A model generated the notes under the pieces. It had not been told where the DNA came from. It did no database searches and saw only the letters and a program-made list of their open reading frames with translations. This document shows positions 53,124 to 63,838 of a stretch of DNA of 64,000 nucleotides, in pieces (position 1 is the first letter of the stretch; each line of letters begins with the position of its first letter). The stretch is from contig JADKJW010000007.1 in assembly GCA_016720835.1 (NCBI GenBank), forward strand, positions 198,425-262,424, read 5' to 3'. The stretch is from Ignavibacteria bacterium. Lineage in GTDB: Bacteria > Bacteroidota > Ignavibacteria > SZUA-365. The translations under genes were made by a program, and so were the position numbers.

Positions 53124-54749
53124 ATGCACAGAGGACAATCCCTGATCACCGTACCAGCGCTCTTCTTCGCGGGCCTGCTCTCCATGCTCCTGACCGCGAC
53201 GCCGAACGCGCGCGCGCAGCAGTACCGGATTACCGGCACGGGAGTCGCCGTATGTTTCGACAACAGGACGACGATTTCTTGTCCCACAGCACCCGGAGCG
53301 CCCTTCTACGGACAGTTCCAGGGATCTGTCGCGCCGTCCTTCCGCAACAACGGCGACGGCACCGTGAGCGATCTCAACACCGGGCTGATGTGGCAGCGCG
53401 ATCCCGATGCCAACGGCAACGGCGACGGACGGATGGAACGCATCGACAAGCTTACATGGCCGCAGATACAGGCCCGCGTCGCCGCGCTGAACAGCACGAG
53501 GTACGCGGGCTACGGCGACTGGCGCATTCCATCCATCAAGGAATTGTATTCGCTGACGAACTGGAACGGCACCGATCCGGCGGTGCAGGGGACGTCCACC
53601 GCGGGATTGCGGCCCTTCATCGACACCGCGTATTTCCCCTTCGCGTGGGGACAGACCACCGCGGGCGAGCGCATCATCGACGCGCAGTACGCTTCCGGCA
53701 GCATGTACAAGGACCTCAGCTTCGCGGGGCATCAGCAGCTCTTCGGGTTCAATTTCGCTGACGGACGCATCAAGGGATACGACTTGAAAATGCCAGGCGG
53801 AGCGGACAAGACCTTCTCGTTCATCGCCGTCCGCGGCAACGGCGCGTACGGCATCAATGACTTCGGCGACAACGCCGACATGACGATCACCGACAGGGCG
53901 ACGGGCCTGATGTGGATGAAGGATGACAGCAGGACCGGGATGAACTGGGAGGCCGCGCTCGCGTGGGCGCAGGCGAAGAATGTGGAGAACTTCCTCGGGC
54001 ACAACGACTGGCGCCTGCCGAACGCCAAGGAACTGCAGAGCATCGTCGACTACACGCGCTCCCCCGGCTCCAGCGCATCCGCCGCCATCGATCCGATCTT
54101 CCTGTGCACCTCCATCACCAACGAGGCCGGCCGTGCGGACTGGCCGTGGTACTGGACGAGCACCACGCACCAATCCTTCAACGGCACGGCGTACGGCGCG
54201 GCGGCGGCGGTCTATGTCTGCTTCGGGACCGCCCCCGGCTGGGTCAGGATCATGCCGAACAGTTTCTACTCCTACGTGGATGTGCACGGCGCGGGCGCGC
54301 AGCGCAGTTCGCCGAAAGCCGGCACGAATCTCGGCGATCCGATTGGCGTGGACAGCGCGGGGAACACCGTGTACGGGCGCGGTCCGCAGGGCGATCTCCT
54401 CCGCATCGACAATTTCGTGCGGCTGGTGCGGGATGCGGGGACGACGGGAGTCGGGGATGAACATTCCGATACGTCTCCCAAAGTCGATCAGGTCACGCTC
54501 CTCGAGAACACGCCGAATCCCTTCGCCGCGCGAACCGAAATCCGTTTCCGTCTCGCGCGCCCCGCCGCGGTCGATCTTCGCGTCTACGATGTGTTCGGCC
54601 GCGAGGTCGCCGTGCTGTTGAGCGAGGAGAAACCCGCGGGTGTGCATGCCGCGCAATGGACAGCGGAGGGTTTTCCGCGCGGGGTGTATTTCTATTCGCT
54701 GAAAAGCGGCGTGCTCACGAGGACGCGTAGGATGCTGCTCTCGCGATAG
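53124..54749 (+). CDS. DUF1566 (Lcl) domain protein with T9SS sorting domain
   Basis: 541 residues from the ATG at 53124 (AAGG six bases upstream; an in-frame GTG at 53070 is less likely). Signal peptide MHRGQSLITVPALFFAGLLSMLLTATPNARA. Two DUF1566 modules: GTVSDLNTGLMWQRDPDANG...YAGYGDWRIPSIKELYSL and DRATGLMWMKDD...GHNDWRLPNAKELQSIVDY. The C-terminus has ENTPNPFAARTEIRFRLA and FPRGVYFYSLKSG, a T9SS domain. DUF1566 is common in surface proteins of many bacteria, with unknown activity. Confidence 0.88.
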   Translation: MHRGQSLITVPALFFAGLLSMLLTATPNARAQQYRITGTGVAVCFDNRTTISCPTAPGAPFYGQFQGSVAPSFRNNGDGTVSDLNTGLMWQRDPDANGNGDGRMERIDKLTWPQIQARVAALNSTRYAGYGDWRIPSIKELYSLTNWNGTDPAVQGTSTAGLRPFIDTAYFPFAWGQTTAGERIIDAQYASGSMYKDLSFAGHQQLFGFNFADGRIKGYDLKMPGGADKTFSFIAVRGNGAYGINDFGDNADMTITDRATGLMWMKDDSRTGMNWEAALAWAQAKNVENFLGHNDWRLPNAKELQSIVDYTRSPGSSASAAIDPIFLCTSITNEAGRADWPWYWTSTTHQSFNGTAYGAAAAVYVCFGTAPGWVRIMPNSFYSYVDVHGAGAQRSSPKAGTNLGDPIGVDSAGNTVYGRGPQGDLLRIDNFVRLVRDAGTTGVGDEHSDTSPKVDQVTLLENTPNPFAARTEIRFRLARPAAVDLRVYDVFGREVAVLLSEEKPAGVHAAQWTAEGFPRGVYFYSLKSGVLTRTRRMLLSR

Positions 54750-54767
54750 CGCGGGACACAGCACCCT

Positions 54768-54822
54768 CGTTCCCACGCTCCCGGCCTACGCTGCGCTTCG
54801 GCGGGCAGGCCGCGTGGGAACG
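54768..54822. repeat. REP-like hairpin CGTTCCCACGC / GCGTGGGAACG
   Basis: An 11-bp perfect stem around a GC-rich inner section, in the 213-base spacer between two T9SS protein genes. Similar GTTCCCACGC palindromes are dispersed repeats in many genomes; it may also stop transcription. Confidence 0.6.
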
Positions 54823-54962
54823 TTTGCAGATGGTATCGAGGACCTGCGATTGATCCTGGAACATTCTCATCCGCTTCTCACGATACCTGAACGGAACGCT
54901 CACACGGCGCGCCTATTTTCGGAGCGCTGTGTCAACAGTGTCCCATCATTCAGGAGCCTCCA

Positions 54963-57373
54963 ATGAACCGCATATCCATGCGTGTCGGCGTCATTCTCGC
55001 CGGCGCGATTCTTCTCCTTTCTCCCGTCGCCGTCCGCGCGCAGGCGCCGCGCCTTCCAACGCGCTGCAGCTTGCCGTGCTCGGTTCGTACAAGACCGGCG
55101 TCTACAACGCGAGCGCCGCCGAGATCGTCGCGCATGATCCGGCATCGCAGCGCCTCTTCTTCGTGCGCGGCGCCGCGCCCATCCTCACTGCGGTGAGCAT
55201 CGCGAATCCCGCCGCGCCCGCCTTCGCGTTCGACATCAACATCGCGACCTTCTGGAGCGGCGGCTCCGCCTTCGGCGGTGCGAACAGCGTTGCGGTGCGC
55301 AACAGCACGCTGGCCGTCGCCGTGGAGGCGTCGCCGAAAACCGATCCCGGGCGCGTGATGTTCTTCTCGACGAACGGCGTGTATCTCGGACAGGTGACGG
55401 TTGGCGCGCTGCCCGACATGCTCACCTTCAATGAAGACGGCACGAAAATCCTCGTCGCGAATGAAGGCGAACCGAACAGCTACGGTCAGCCGACAAGCGT
55501 CGACCCCGAAGGCAGCATCAGCATCGTCGATATCTCCGGCGGTATCGCCGGCGCGACGGTCGCCACCGTGTCCTTTGCATCGTACAACGGACAGCTCGCA
55601 ACCCTCCGTGCCGCAGGCGTGCGCATCTTCGGACCGGGCGCGACGGTGGCGCAGGATCTCGAACCCGAGTACATCACGACGAAGGGCGATCTCGCCTGGG
55701 TCTCGCTGCAGGAAAACAACGCGCTCGCGCGCATCCGCATCAGCACCGCGAGCGTGCTCGACATCGTCCCGCTCGGCACCAAGGATCATTCCCTCGCGCG
55801 CAATGCGCTCGATGCGAGCGATCGCGACAACGGCAGCAACGGCCCCGCCATCAAGTTCCGCACGCTTCCCGTCAAGGGACTGTACCTGCCCGACGGCATC
55901 GCCTCCTATACCGTTGGCGGCAACACGTACATCGTCACGGCGAATGAAGGCGACGCGCGCGAGGACTGGCCGGGCTACAACGAAACGAAACGCGTGAACA
56001 ACGCGACGCTGCTCCTCGATCCGACGGTGTTTCCGAACGCCGCCGCGCTGAAGGCCGATTCCATCCTCGGCCGCCTCAATATCAGCATCGCCTCGGGCGA
56101 CCTTGATGGCGACGGCGACTTCGACGAACTGCATGCGTACGGAGCGCGCTCGTTCACGATTCGCGATGCGAACGGAGCCCTCGTGTGGGACAGCGGCGAC
56201 GACTTCGAACGCATCACCGCCGCGGCGTATCCCGCATTTTTCAATGCCAGCAATTCCAACAACACCTTCGACAGCCGCAGCACGAGCAAAGGACCGGAGA
56301 GCGAAGGGGTCGTCATCCAGAATCTCTGCGACAAGACCTACGCCTTCATCGGACTCGAGCGCATCGGCGGCGTCATGGTCTACGACATCACCGTGCCGAC
56401 GGCCCCCGTGTTCGTGACCTACGTGAACAACCGGGATTACACGCAGACGCCCGGCGCGGCCACGGTCAACACCATCGGCGATCTCGGGCCCGAGGGACTC
56501 CTCTTCATCGCCGCTGCGCAGAGTCCGAATGGCAAGGACCTGCTCCTCACCGCGAACGAAGTGTCCGGCACCGTCACGCTCTATTCCGTGACGGAAAAAA
56601 CCGCGCCGGTCGTGCATGCGGAACTCGATGCCGAGGATCACGGACATCGTTCGGAGGGAGAATTCGAGGTCGAGATAGACGCGACGGACAACTGCTCCAT
56701 CGCGGCTGTCAATGCCGTGATGACCGTGCCGACCATGACCAATCCAACCATCCAGTACAGCATCGAATCGCGCAAGAAGCTGAAATTCGAGCCGGCATCG
56801 AACAAAATCAAGGTCGAGGCGCCCTCGCCGCAACAGTTCTGGCAGGACATCCTCGCAGCCGGAGGCGTGCCTGTCATCGACGGGCAGGAAATCGAGATCG
56901 AGATCAAGGCGAACTCCTCGAAGCACGAATTCTCCTTCTCGAATTCCGGGAGGCTGACCAAAATCAAGGCGCCGTCCGCGCGGCTCTTCGTCACGGCGAT
57001 TGACGTCGCTGGAAACATTGCCTCCGACGACGCCGTTCCCGACTTCTCCATGTGCAAGGATGGCGCGGCGCAGGTCGACGGCTTCTCTCTCGGCCAGAAC
57101 GTCCCGAATCCCTTCAATCCCTCCACCAGCATCACCTATACCATTCCCGCGAGCGGCGCCGTGACGCTCACCGTGTACTCCATGCTCGGCGAACGAGTTG
57201 CCACACTGGTGGACGGTGTGCTCGACGCCGGCGCGCATCACGCCGTGTGGAACGGCGCCAACAGCAGCGGCGCGCGCGTGCCTGGCGGCGTCTACTTCTA
57301 CGAGCTGCGCGCGACTGCGGCGGATGGCAGCGGCACGCTGCTCGCCGGCAGGAAGATGATTCTGCTCCCGTAA
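54963..57373 (+). pseudogene. Choice-of-anchor I type secreted protein with T9SS domain, frameshifted after the signal peptide
   Basis: The signal peptide MNRISMRVGVILAGAILLLSPVAVRAQ starts at 54963, but the mature part (APSNALQLAVLGSYKTGVYN...) is in another frame from about 55046 to 57373, some 800 residues in all. A single-base change inside GCGCGCAGGCGCCGCGCC would join them. The mature part shows repeated propeller-like stretches (AAEIVAHDPASQRLFFV, LVANEGEPNSYGQ, SDGIASYTVGGNTYIVTANEGDARED-like segments) of the choice-of-anchor I family, and ends LGQNVPNPFNPSTSITYTIP ... RVPGGVYFYELRA, a T9SS domain. A probable surface phosphoesterase-like or adhesive role is not established. Confidence 0.75.
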
Positions 57374-57395
57374 CCGAGCGCGTTTCGGACCGTGT

Positions 57396-57433
57396 CAGGC
57401 CCTGTTCCGGCATTCCCGCCGGGACGGGGCCTG
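57396..57433. terminator. Bidirectional terminator between convergent genes
   Basis: A 16-bp stem, CAGGCCCTGTTCCGGC with GCCGGGACGGGGCCTG (two G-U pairs), loop ATTCCC, lying between the ends of the gene at 54963 and the leftward pseudouridine synthase. Confidence 0.75.
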
Positions 57434-57438
57434 TCTCG

Positions 57439-58380
57439 TCATAGGATGTATCCCGCCCGCTCGCACCACTCCAGTATCTCCCGCACGACGGGCGCGACGA
57501 TTTCCGTGTCTTCACCGCTGAACGGATCGGTGTAGCGGAGCTTCCACGAGTGGAGGATGTACCCCGCATCGCCGGGGAGGACGGTATCGGATAATCCGCT
57601 CTGAATATCGCCGCCCGATCCGGGACCGCGGTAGAATCGGTCGCCGACGAGCGGATGACCAACGGATGCGAGATGAATCCGTATCTGATGCGTCCGGCCC
57701 GTCGGAATGCACACCCGCACGAGCGCCGTGTCATCGTCCGCGTTTCGCGCGAGCACCGTGCAGATGCTCACCGACGCTTTCCCGGCGGGGGAGACATCAT
57801 GTATCTCGCCGAGCCGCGCGTGCGGCACCTTCCCGATGGGGCATCGATGGTGAAGGCATCGGGCATCACGCAGCCGTGCACCAGCGCGAGATAGGTCTTC
57901 TCGATTTCGCGGCGACGCATCATGGCGCTGAACGCCGCCGCCGCCTCCTGCGTGCGCGTGAAGAGGATGGCGCCCGTGGTGCCGCGCCCGAGGCGATGCA
58001 GCGGCGCGAGCGCGGGATCGAGTGTGCGACGCAGGAGCATCACCATCGCGTTCTCGAGATACAGTCCACCCGCAAGCACGGGCATGCCGTCGGGCTTGTC
58101 GAAGACCATGCATTGCGCGTCCTGATGCAGGACTGCGATATCCGATGTTACCTCGGGCTCCGTCCACGCTTCGCGGACGTACTGCAGCCGCTGCTCCGCG
58201 CGGGAGCACGTCGCTGGGCTCGAGGATGCGTCCGTCGCAACTGATCCGGCCCGCCTCGATGCGTTCGCGCCACTCTGCGCGCGTGAAGTGCGGATGCCGC
58301 GCGGCGTAGTAGTCCAGCGCCGTCATGCCCTCGTGTTCGCGCGAGATGCGGTCGGTGTATGTGTATCCGTTGTTGCGCAT
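57439..58380 (-). pseudogene. RluA-family RNA pseudouridine synthase, two frame changes
   Basis: From the ATG at 58380: an S4-like start (YTYTDRISREHEGMTALDYY ... EWRERIEAGRISCDG), then at about 58200 the sensible reading moves to another frame (QRLQYVREAWTEPEV, MVFDKPDGMPVLAGG, and the catalytic segment PLHRLGRGTTGAILFTRT), and at about 57840 it returns (GKVPHARLGEIHDVSP, TGRTHQIRIHLASVGHPLVGD). The catalytic aspartate of HRLDxxTSG-type motifs is replaced by G in HRLGRGTTG, which matches an RluA-like paralogue with altered active site or adds to the signs of decay. The family modifies uridines in rRNA or tRNA. Confidence 0.75.
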
Positions 58381-58612
58381 CGCAACGGAGAAGATAGCGA
58401 TTCCGTCGCTGCGAAGCGGATCCCGCACATGGAGGCGGGTCGGAGTGGCAAACGTTCAGGCAGCGAATCCCGGGCCGGCGATCGTTGTTGATATTCAAAT
58501 CCGATATCACGAAATTACTGCGGCCATCGACTCGCCTCGCGTCATGCGGACGTGGCGTTCTGCTTCCGCGGCTCCTCCGCGACACCATCAACCCCAATTC
58601 AGGAACACCCCC

Positions 58613-59247
58613 ATGCGACCGACGCAGTTCCCCACCTCCCTCGCTCTCGCGTTGCTGTTCTGCCTCGCCTCCTGCGGCGACGATGGCGTGCAGCCTCCAC
58701 AGGGCATCGCCGATCCGCCGGAACTTACACCCGTCGTCGGCCTGCTGCCCGGCGCGGTGGGGAATACATGGACGTATATCGATTCCACATGGGCCGGAAC
58801 AAAGTGACCCGCGTGCTCACGTGGACGTGCAGGATATACGGCACGGGAGTGCTCTATGGGCTACGGGCGTGGAGAGTCGACAACCCGCCTCCGCTGTTCC
58901 CCGCCTTCTTCATCGCGGGCATCGACACTACGTGGACGCTCTCCTGGCAGGCCTTCAAGCCCGCGTATGTGATCGGGACCAAGCCGCCGCGCCTCATCAG
59001 CACGAGCGAAGGCGACTCCTTTGCGGAGCTGCTCTCCGATACCGTGACGGTGTTTGCGGGACGCTTCGCCGGCTGCACAAGCATCAGGTTCGAACCTCAA
59101 TACAAGTCTCGCAGCTTTCAGGAAACCATTCTCAAGCCGGGAGTTGGAATCCTTCGCGCTCTGTACATCTACGACACGCTGGATCCCAGAGGGTACAGGG
59201 AAAGCATCACCCTGAGCGAGTACACGATAGTGAGCGGGTCGCGCTGA
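58613..59247 (+). pseudogene. Small lipoprotein of unknown function with VGNTWTY motif, frameshifted
   Basis: Signal and lipobox FPTSLALALLFCLASCGDD, then PVVGLLPGAVGNTWTYIDSTW in the first frame; a single missing base near 58795 moves the rest to another frame (NKVTRVLTWTCRIYGTG ... GYRESITLSEYTIVSG), about 210 residues in all. The VGNxWxYxDS pattern returns in the gene at 61972, so the two look like relatives. Family unknown; periplasmic or surface lipoprotein inferred. Confidence 0.6.
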
Positions 59248-59521
59248 ACGCAGGGCCCCGGAGCGCGCGGTCGGCAGGATATACATACGGCGTCGCATCA
59301 CCCTGTTCCTGCTTTCGCTCTTCTTCGTGTGCTGCGCGATGAATCAGTTCATCCCCGGGATGTGAGACGAGGAGACTCTCCATGCGCACGCAAGTCCCAC
59401 TCCTGCTTCATGAAACGACACGATTCTCATGGTGGCGCAATTACCATTGATTCTCAGACCGTGATTCATTAGAATATCTGCGGCGCTTTTTCAGCATCGA
59501 TATCATGAAATGGAGCTGTAA

Positions 59522-59723
59522 GTGAAAGTGCGGGTAATTTTAGAGCCGAGCGACAAAGGAGGGTACACCGTTTCCGTTCCTGCGCTTCCGGGATGCATCA
59601 GCGAGGAATACGCGCGAGGAGGCAATTTCCAATATTCAGGAAGCGATCACCCTGTATCTGGAGACCGTCGAGGACGATGAAACGATTCCGCCGCAGGCGA
59701 GATCCGTTCAGATCGCTGTATGA
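59522..59723 (+). pseudogene. HicB-type antitoxin, frameshifted
   Basis: GTG start at 59522 with GGAG six bases upstream. VKVRVILEPSDKGGYTVSVPALPGCIS is the HicB N-terminal signature; after a shift of one base near 59605 the second half reads REEAISNIQEAITLYLETVEDDE, also typical of HicB. The combined reading is about 67 residues. As it stands the frame is broken. HicB normally neutralises HicA, an mRNA-cutting toxin. Confidence 0.65.
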
Positions 59724-59758
59724 GCAAGCTTCCGACCTTCACTGGACAGGCCGTTTGA
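59720..59758 (+). pseudogene. HicA toxin relic (start only)
   Basis: ATG at 59720 overlaps the HicB stop and gives MSKLPTFTGQAV before a stop codon. HicA proteins begin MSKLPxxTGxE, so this is likely the first dozen residues of a decayed hicA; the DNA beyond it no longer reads as HicA. Confidence 0.4.
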
Positions 59759-59797
59759 CGGTCGACGAATTCCTCGCGCACTCCTGAATCGAATTTT

Positions 59798-61694
59798 TCA
59801 TGTGCACACTGGTCCGGAGTTCCAACACTGCAGGTTGGCGATACTCGATACAATCAAATGAATGATTGCGCATTCTGTAGAGAAGCTGAAATCTGGCCCA
59901 TGATACTGTCTTTTCCTCGCGCCCGCCGCTTTTACCGCCCCAGAAATCACGAGCCGCTGCGTATCGGACGATTGTCCGTTACTGAGCTGGACGAAATAGA
60001 CGCCCGGGACAAGCGCCGCCAAATCCACAGGAGTTTCGTGGATGCCGTCATCGAAATCTCGCGCTCGAGTATTGTTGGGATATGGCGTCCTGAAAGATCG
60101 ATCAGGTCCAGGCGATAGCGGCCTTGCTCAAAGACGGCGAAGGGAAGATGCACGGCGTTATCCCGGCTGGCGGCGGGAAACGGCCGCTGCAGACGGAAGC
60201 CCTTGTCGCGGGCGTTGAAATCCGCGTCGAGTTCTTCGAGTCCCGTCGGATCGTTCGTTTCGTAGTAGGGATTCCCGAGTTCGATCCATCGCCACAGCGC
60301 GAAGTCCGGCGCATGCAGCACCACGATGTCGGAATGCACGTGCTGCTTGCGGTCCCGCGTTGTTCGCAAGGCGCGCTGCGGATTTGCCGTTCCCGGTCGT
60401 GTACACACGAAGCCGTGGCGTCCCGATCCGTGCGCCGGACCCGATGCCGGAAAGACCCTCCACTGCACGCGCCAACTTGTCCTGCACCGCTGTGCGGGTA
60501 GCGTGTAGTAGGCCTTTCAAACCACGCTCAGATCGCCGTGATCCGCAGTGAATGAGGACGTCCATAGCCGTCGACGACCTTCCGAGCCTTGAACAGCATG
60601 CGGTAGGCGAGTCCCTGCCGTTGCGCGAAAGCCGTGCGCTCCGACGGCGACGTTGCTGAAATTCCGCTGCACGGTGATGCGTCCCGACCCGGGCGGATTG
60701 CCGCGGAAATCGCTCGGGTTGATGGAGATCTGCACGAGGGGCACGAGATGTCCCGACGCCTTTTCCCGCGCGATTTCCTCGCGATACTCGTCCTTGAGTT
60801 CGTCGAGATTCTCCCCGGTGACGAGCTGCACCCAGGCGCCGGGCTGATACAGGAGCTCGTCCCAGCGGATCTCGCGCCGGTTGCCGAGTTCCGCCTGCGT
60901 GCCGCTGCCCGCGTCGTAGCTGAAGCGGTACCAGAACGACCCCGCCGCACCGTCCACGCTGTCGATGAAGTGCGTCCCGCAGGCTTCCGCGTCAGTGCCG
61001 GGCGAGAGCGATGCACTTGCTCGCCGCGACCGCCAGCAGCATATCGAAGAGAGATAGTATCCTTCGGAAAAATATCGGGGCGCGTTGTCCGGATAGCGAA
61101 GGCCGCGGCATCGAAGGGATGTGCCGTGCCGCGAGATCACACCGCCGAACCCTGCGACGCGGCGCGAAGGCTCCGCCGCCTGCGCTGAGGCGCCAGGCGT
61201 GCGCAACTGCGCGTAGTCCAGGAGGCGGGAAGTGATGGCGGGGCAGGCAGCTGTTGTCCTGGTAAGTTCGGTATGGAACTGATACGGCGCGCCAGCGCGC
61301 TGCGCGGAGCCGTTGCCGCCGTCCACATGACAGCTGTTGCAGTCGGCCTGCCGGGGCAGGTCGTGCCAGCTGCGCGAACGTAGTCCTGCGACGGAGGCGA
61401 GATAGCGTCCGGCCGGAATGGCGCTCGCGAATATTCTCCCGAGCGAATCCGACGGCGGCAGCGTGATGCGTCCGCCATCGGGCCGCACGAGTGTGAAACG
61501 CGCGCCTGCCGTCGCGGTCCCGCCGTCATGGGCGCTGAACACCGTGCCGCCGGCGCTGAACGCGGGATGGCAGGAAACGCACTGTTCACCCGGGATGTGC
61601 CGCGCGCTGCGCTGGACAGCTCAGGACAGAGCATGGCGACGAGCGCGAATGCCGCGAGAAATTTCAGGGAACAGGTGCTGCGAGGAATGGTCAT
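59798..61694 (-). pseudogene. Decayed secreted diheme cytochrome-like protein with T9SS domain
   Basis: Reading leftward: signal peptide (STCSLKFLAAFALVAML) starts at 61694; after a frame change near 61600 comes HIPGEQCVSCHPAFSAGG and later DCNSCHVDGGNGSA, two CXXCH heme sites; then FWYRFSYDAGSGTQAEL and PLVQISINPSDFRG; another change near 60640 gives RMLFKARKVVDGYGRPHSL; and the end in a further frame (YRLDLIDLSGRHIP, VPGVYFVQLSNGQSSDTQRLV) is a T9SS sorting domain. At least three breaks are needed, so the borders and the assignment to a single gene are uncertain. Confidence 0.45.
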
Positions 61695-61971
61695 TGCGGC
61701 GCCGGGGGCTGTTGGCGGGACTCATGCGTCGTGGAAACTACGATTTTCAGCGCAGATTGTCATCTGCGCGCGTTCGATGCGCATCAACTTGAACGGTGCG
61801 ATCGAGCACGGAGCCACCCGAGAATGGCAGGCATGGAAAAACGAAGCCGCCGCCTCGAGGGCTCGAGAAGAAAATATCTTGCCCCTCCGGATGACAAGTG
61901 TACTAGCTTGCACAGTCATGCCGGGCAGCTCGAACTGAGTAATTCGGGAGTGCAGACCATGTCACGCACCC

Positions 61972-62909
61972 TTGAAGATAAATCGTCTTTGTTTCCATTG
62001 CGCTGTTGGGAGGCACGCACGGAAGCAGCATCAGCACCAGGTACTTCCGCTCCGCGTTGGCAACGCGTGGCACTATCACCTGGGACAGCCACGATTATTC
62101 CGGACCGGTCCCGGAAGTCGGCGGCAGGAAGTACGTCAAAGTGCTTCGCGACACGGTGATGCCGATCGGCAGCGCTATGCTGTCCTTTCGCGATCGCATC
62201 GGCGCTACCTGCAGGCGGATAGCGCCGCGGTATTCTCGTATGACACGAGTACGCAGACTGGGAGGATATACGCTGTATGATCTGACCGCTGCCGCGAAGG
62301 AGGCTGGCGGCTCCCGGTTGCCATGCACGACGGTGGAGTTCACTGCGGGGGCGGGATTCGCTGTTCGGACAGCTTCAAACCACGCGAGAGTACCGGGTGG
62401 ATAACAGGCTCGTCAGCGCCACCAGTGTTGCGACTGGCACGAGACGCGGTCCCGTTTTCAAGCATGACGAAGGCGAACCGCCAGGTACCAATCAGATGGA
62501 CACCCGCCTGAAGGGCTGCATCATCGACGGTTTGGTATGCGGGATACTGCTCTCCGCGGGACGACCGAGTGCGGAATGCGCCTTCGCGCTGCAGCAATGC
62601 TACCCTAACCCGCCGGCTGCCTCCTCCGACATCACGATTCCATTTTTCACTCCGCACCGGACCGGACACATCGAACTCCGCCTCTACGACGCACTCGGCC
62701 GTGAATGTGCAACACTCGCCGACGGATTGAATACGCAGGCGGCGAGCATCCGCATCAGCTTCAGCGTCCGCTCGCTCAGCCGCGGTGATTACTACTACCG
62801 ACTCCAGCTCCGTAGAGTGAAGCGCGGCGAACCATGCTGCTCCAGTGAAGGAGGGAACGACAGTGCTGAGAAGGTTGCCCTTCCAAATCACACTTGCATG
62901 CTCTTGTAG
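61972..62909 (+). pseudogene. VGNxWxY-type secreted protein with T9SS domain, multiply frameshifted
   Basis: The reading jumps between three frames: LPLRVGNAWHYH, then DSHDYSGPVPEVGGRKYVKVLRDTVMPIG, then RRYLQADSAAVFSYDTSTQTGRIYAV, then YDLTAAAKE, and finally a frame ending CYPNPPAASSDITIPFF ... SRGDYYYRLQL, a T9SS domain. The VGNxWxY start resembles the lipoprotein at 58613. It is probably a relative with an added surface-sorting domain. Exact start not resolved. Confidence 0.5.
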
Positions 62910-62933
62910 GCCAGCTTAAGCCACCACCAAAGA

Positions 62934-63590
62934 TCATATCGGCCTGAAGGCTATTCCTCCCGGCATACCAATCTTGGAAGGCTTGTTCCGCCTGCTCCAC
63001 CAAGTCAAGTACTCTCTCCGGGTGAAGCGCTGCGCTGTGTCGTAGTCTGCTTCATGCGGAGCCTGTTCGAAGATCTTGGCCGATGCCTCCGCAACTCGTG
63101 TCAGTTCCACCTGAAGGGTCAGCCCCGCTGGGCCGGGGAGCGTGGCGCTGACTGAGTCGTCCTCGCGAATTGTTGCGACACGGTCTTCATGTGGAATGAG
63201 CAAGCCCCCTCGCCAGACAATGGCGAAGCGCGTCCCGGTCCCTGCCGGTGACAAAACGGCTGGAGAGGCTTCGTTGACGAGCAGATGGAAAGGGCATAGT
63301 ACGCCGTGGGACGCCTCGGCACAAACTGGCCTGTAATGGTCGGCGAGCTCGCGTAGTAACCAGTTGCCGGGCTTATCGAAGAGATCGCTGCGAAGACTCG
63401 CGACTGCCGGGTTCAAGCTCCACGGAATCGGACGTACACCCCCGTTGTAGCGTCCATTACCTGGCAGACTATTTCGCACCATGTCTCGCAACAACGCGCT
63501 CAGGTTGCCGCTGACCTCGTCATTTTCGAGTGTAGCCCAAACCCATGCAGCGGATCCCTCAGTTGCATCGGGCCTGTTTCGACCTGCCAC
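62934..63590 (-). CDS. Hypothetical protein
   Basis: 218 residues if started at the GTG at 63590. The composition is natural, with no signal peptide or membrane helix: SRSDLFDKPGNWLLRELADHY-like central helix, PFHLLVNEASPAVLSPAGTGTRFAIVW, and LTLQVELTRVAEASAKIFEQAP. I do not recognise it. Since neighbours are frameshifted, its true ends may differ. Confidence 0.4.
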   Translation of the reverse strand: MAGRNRPDATEGSAAWVWATLENDEVSGNLSALLRDMVRNSLPGNGRYNGGVRPIPWSLNPAVASLRSDLFDKPGNWLLRELADHYRPVCAEASHGVLCPFHLLVNEASPAVLSPAGTGTRFAIVWRGGLLIPHEDRVATIREDDSVSATLPGPAGLTLQVELTRVAEASAKIFEQAPHEADYDTAQRFTRREYLTWWSRRNKPSKIGMPGGIAFRPI

Positions 63591-63707
63591 GACTTTAGGG
63601 TGGGTAGATCGTGCAGTTTCGTGAGTGCGAAGACTCTATTGTATCCATTGCGGTTATCACGAACTGCCCCTCCACAACTATGGTAAGTTAAAATAAAGCT
63701 TCTTCGA

Positions 63708-63741
63708 TTGACTATCGATTGACATTTTTATCGTATGTTCC
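63708..63741 (+). promoter_or_regulatory. Candidate promoter TTGAC-N21-TATGTTCC
   Basis: TTGAC at 63708-63712 and TATGTTCC at 63734-63741 in an AT-rich stretch, about 100 bases before the ATG at 63839. The 63591-64000 region otherwise holds only the start of the next gene. Confidence 0.3.
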
Positions 63742-63838
63742 CTCAATACCGTCCGTCTCGCTGCGATATTTGACGGAGAAGCACCTGGGCAGGCAGCTGC
63801 ACCTTCACACACCCACCTCATACCTCAGAGAACCTTCC

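Noticed and set aside
59249..59365. Short hydrophobic frame ending FFVCCAMNQFIPGM
   Set aside because: Too short, no ribosome site and no family sign; perhaps debris of the preceding frameshifted gene.
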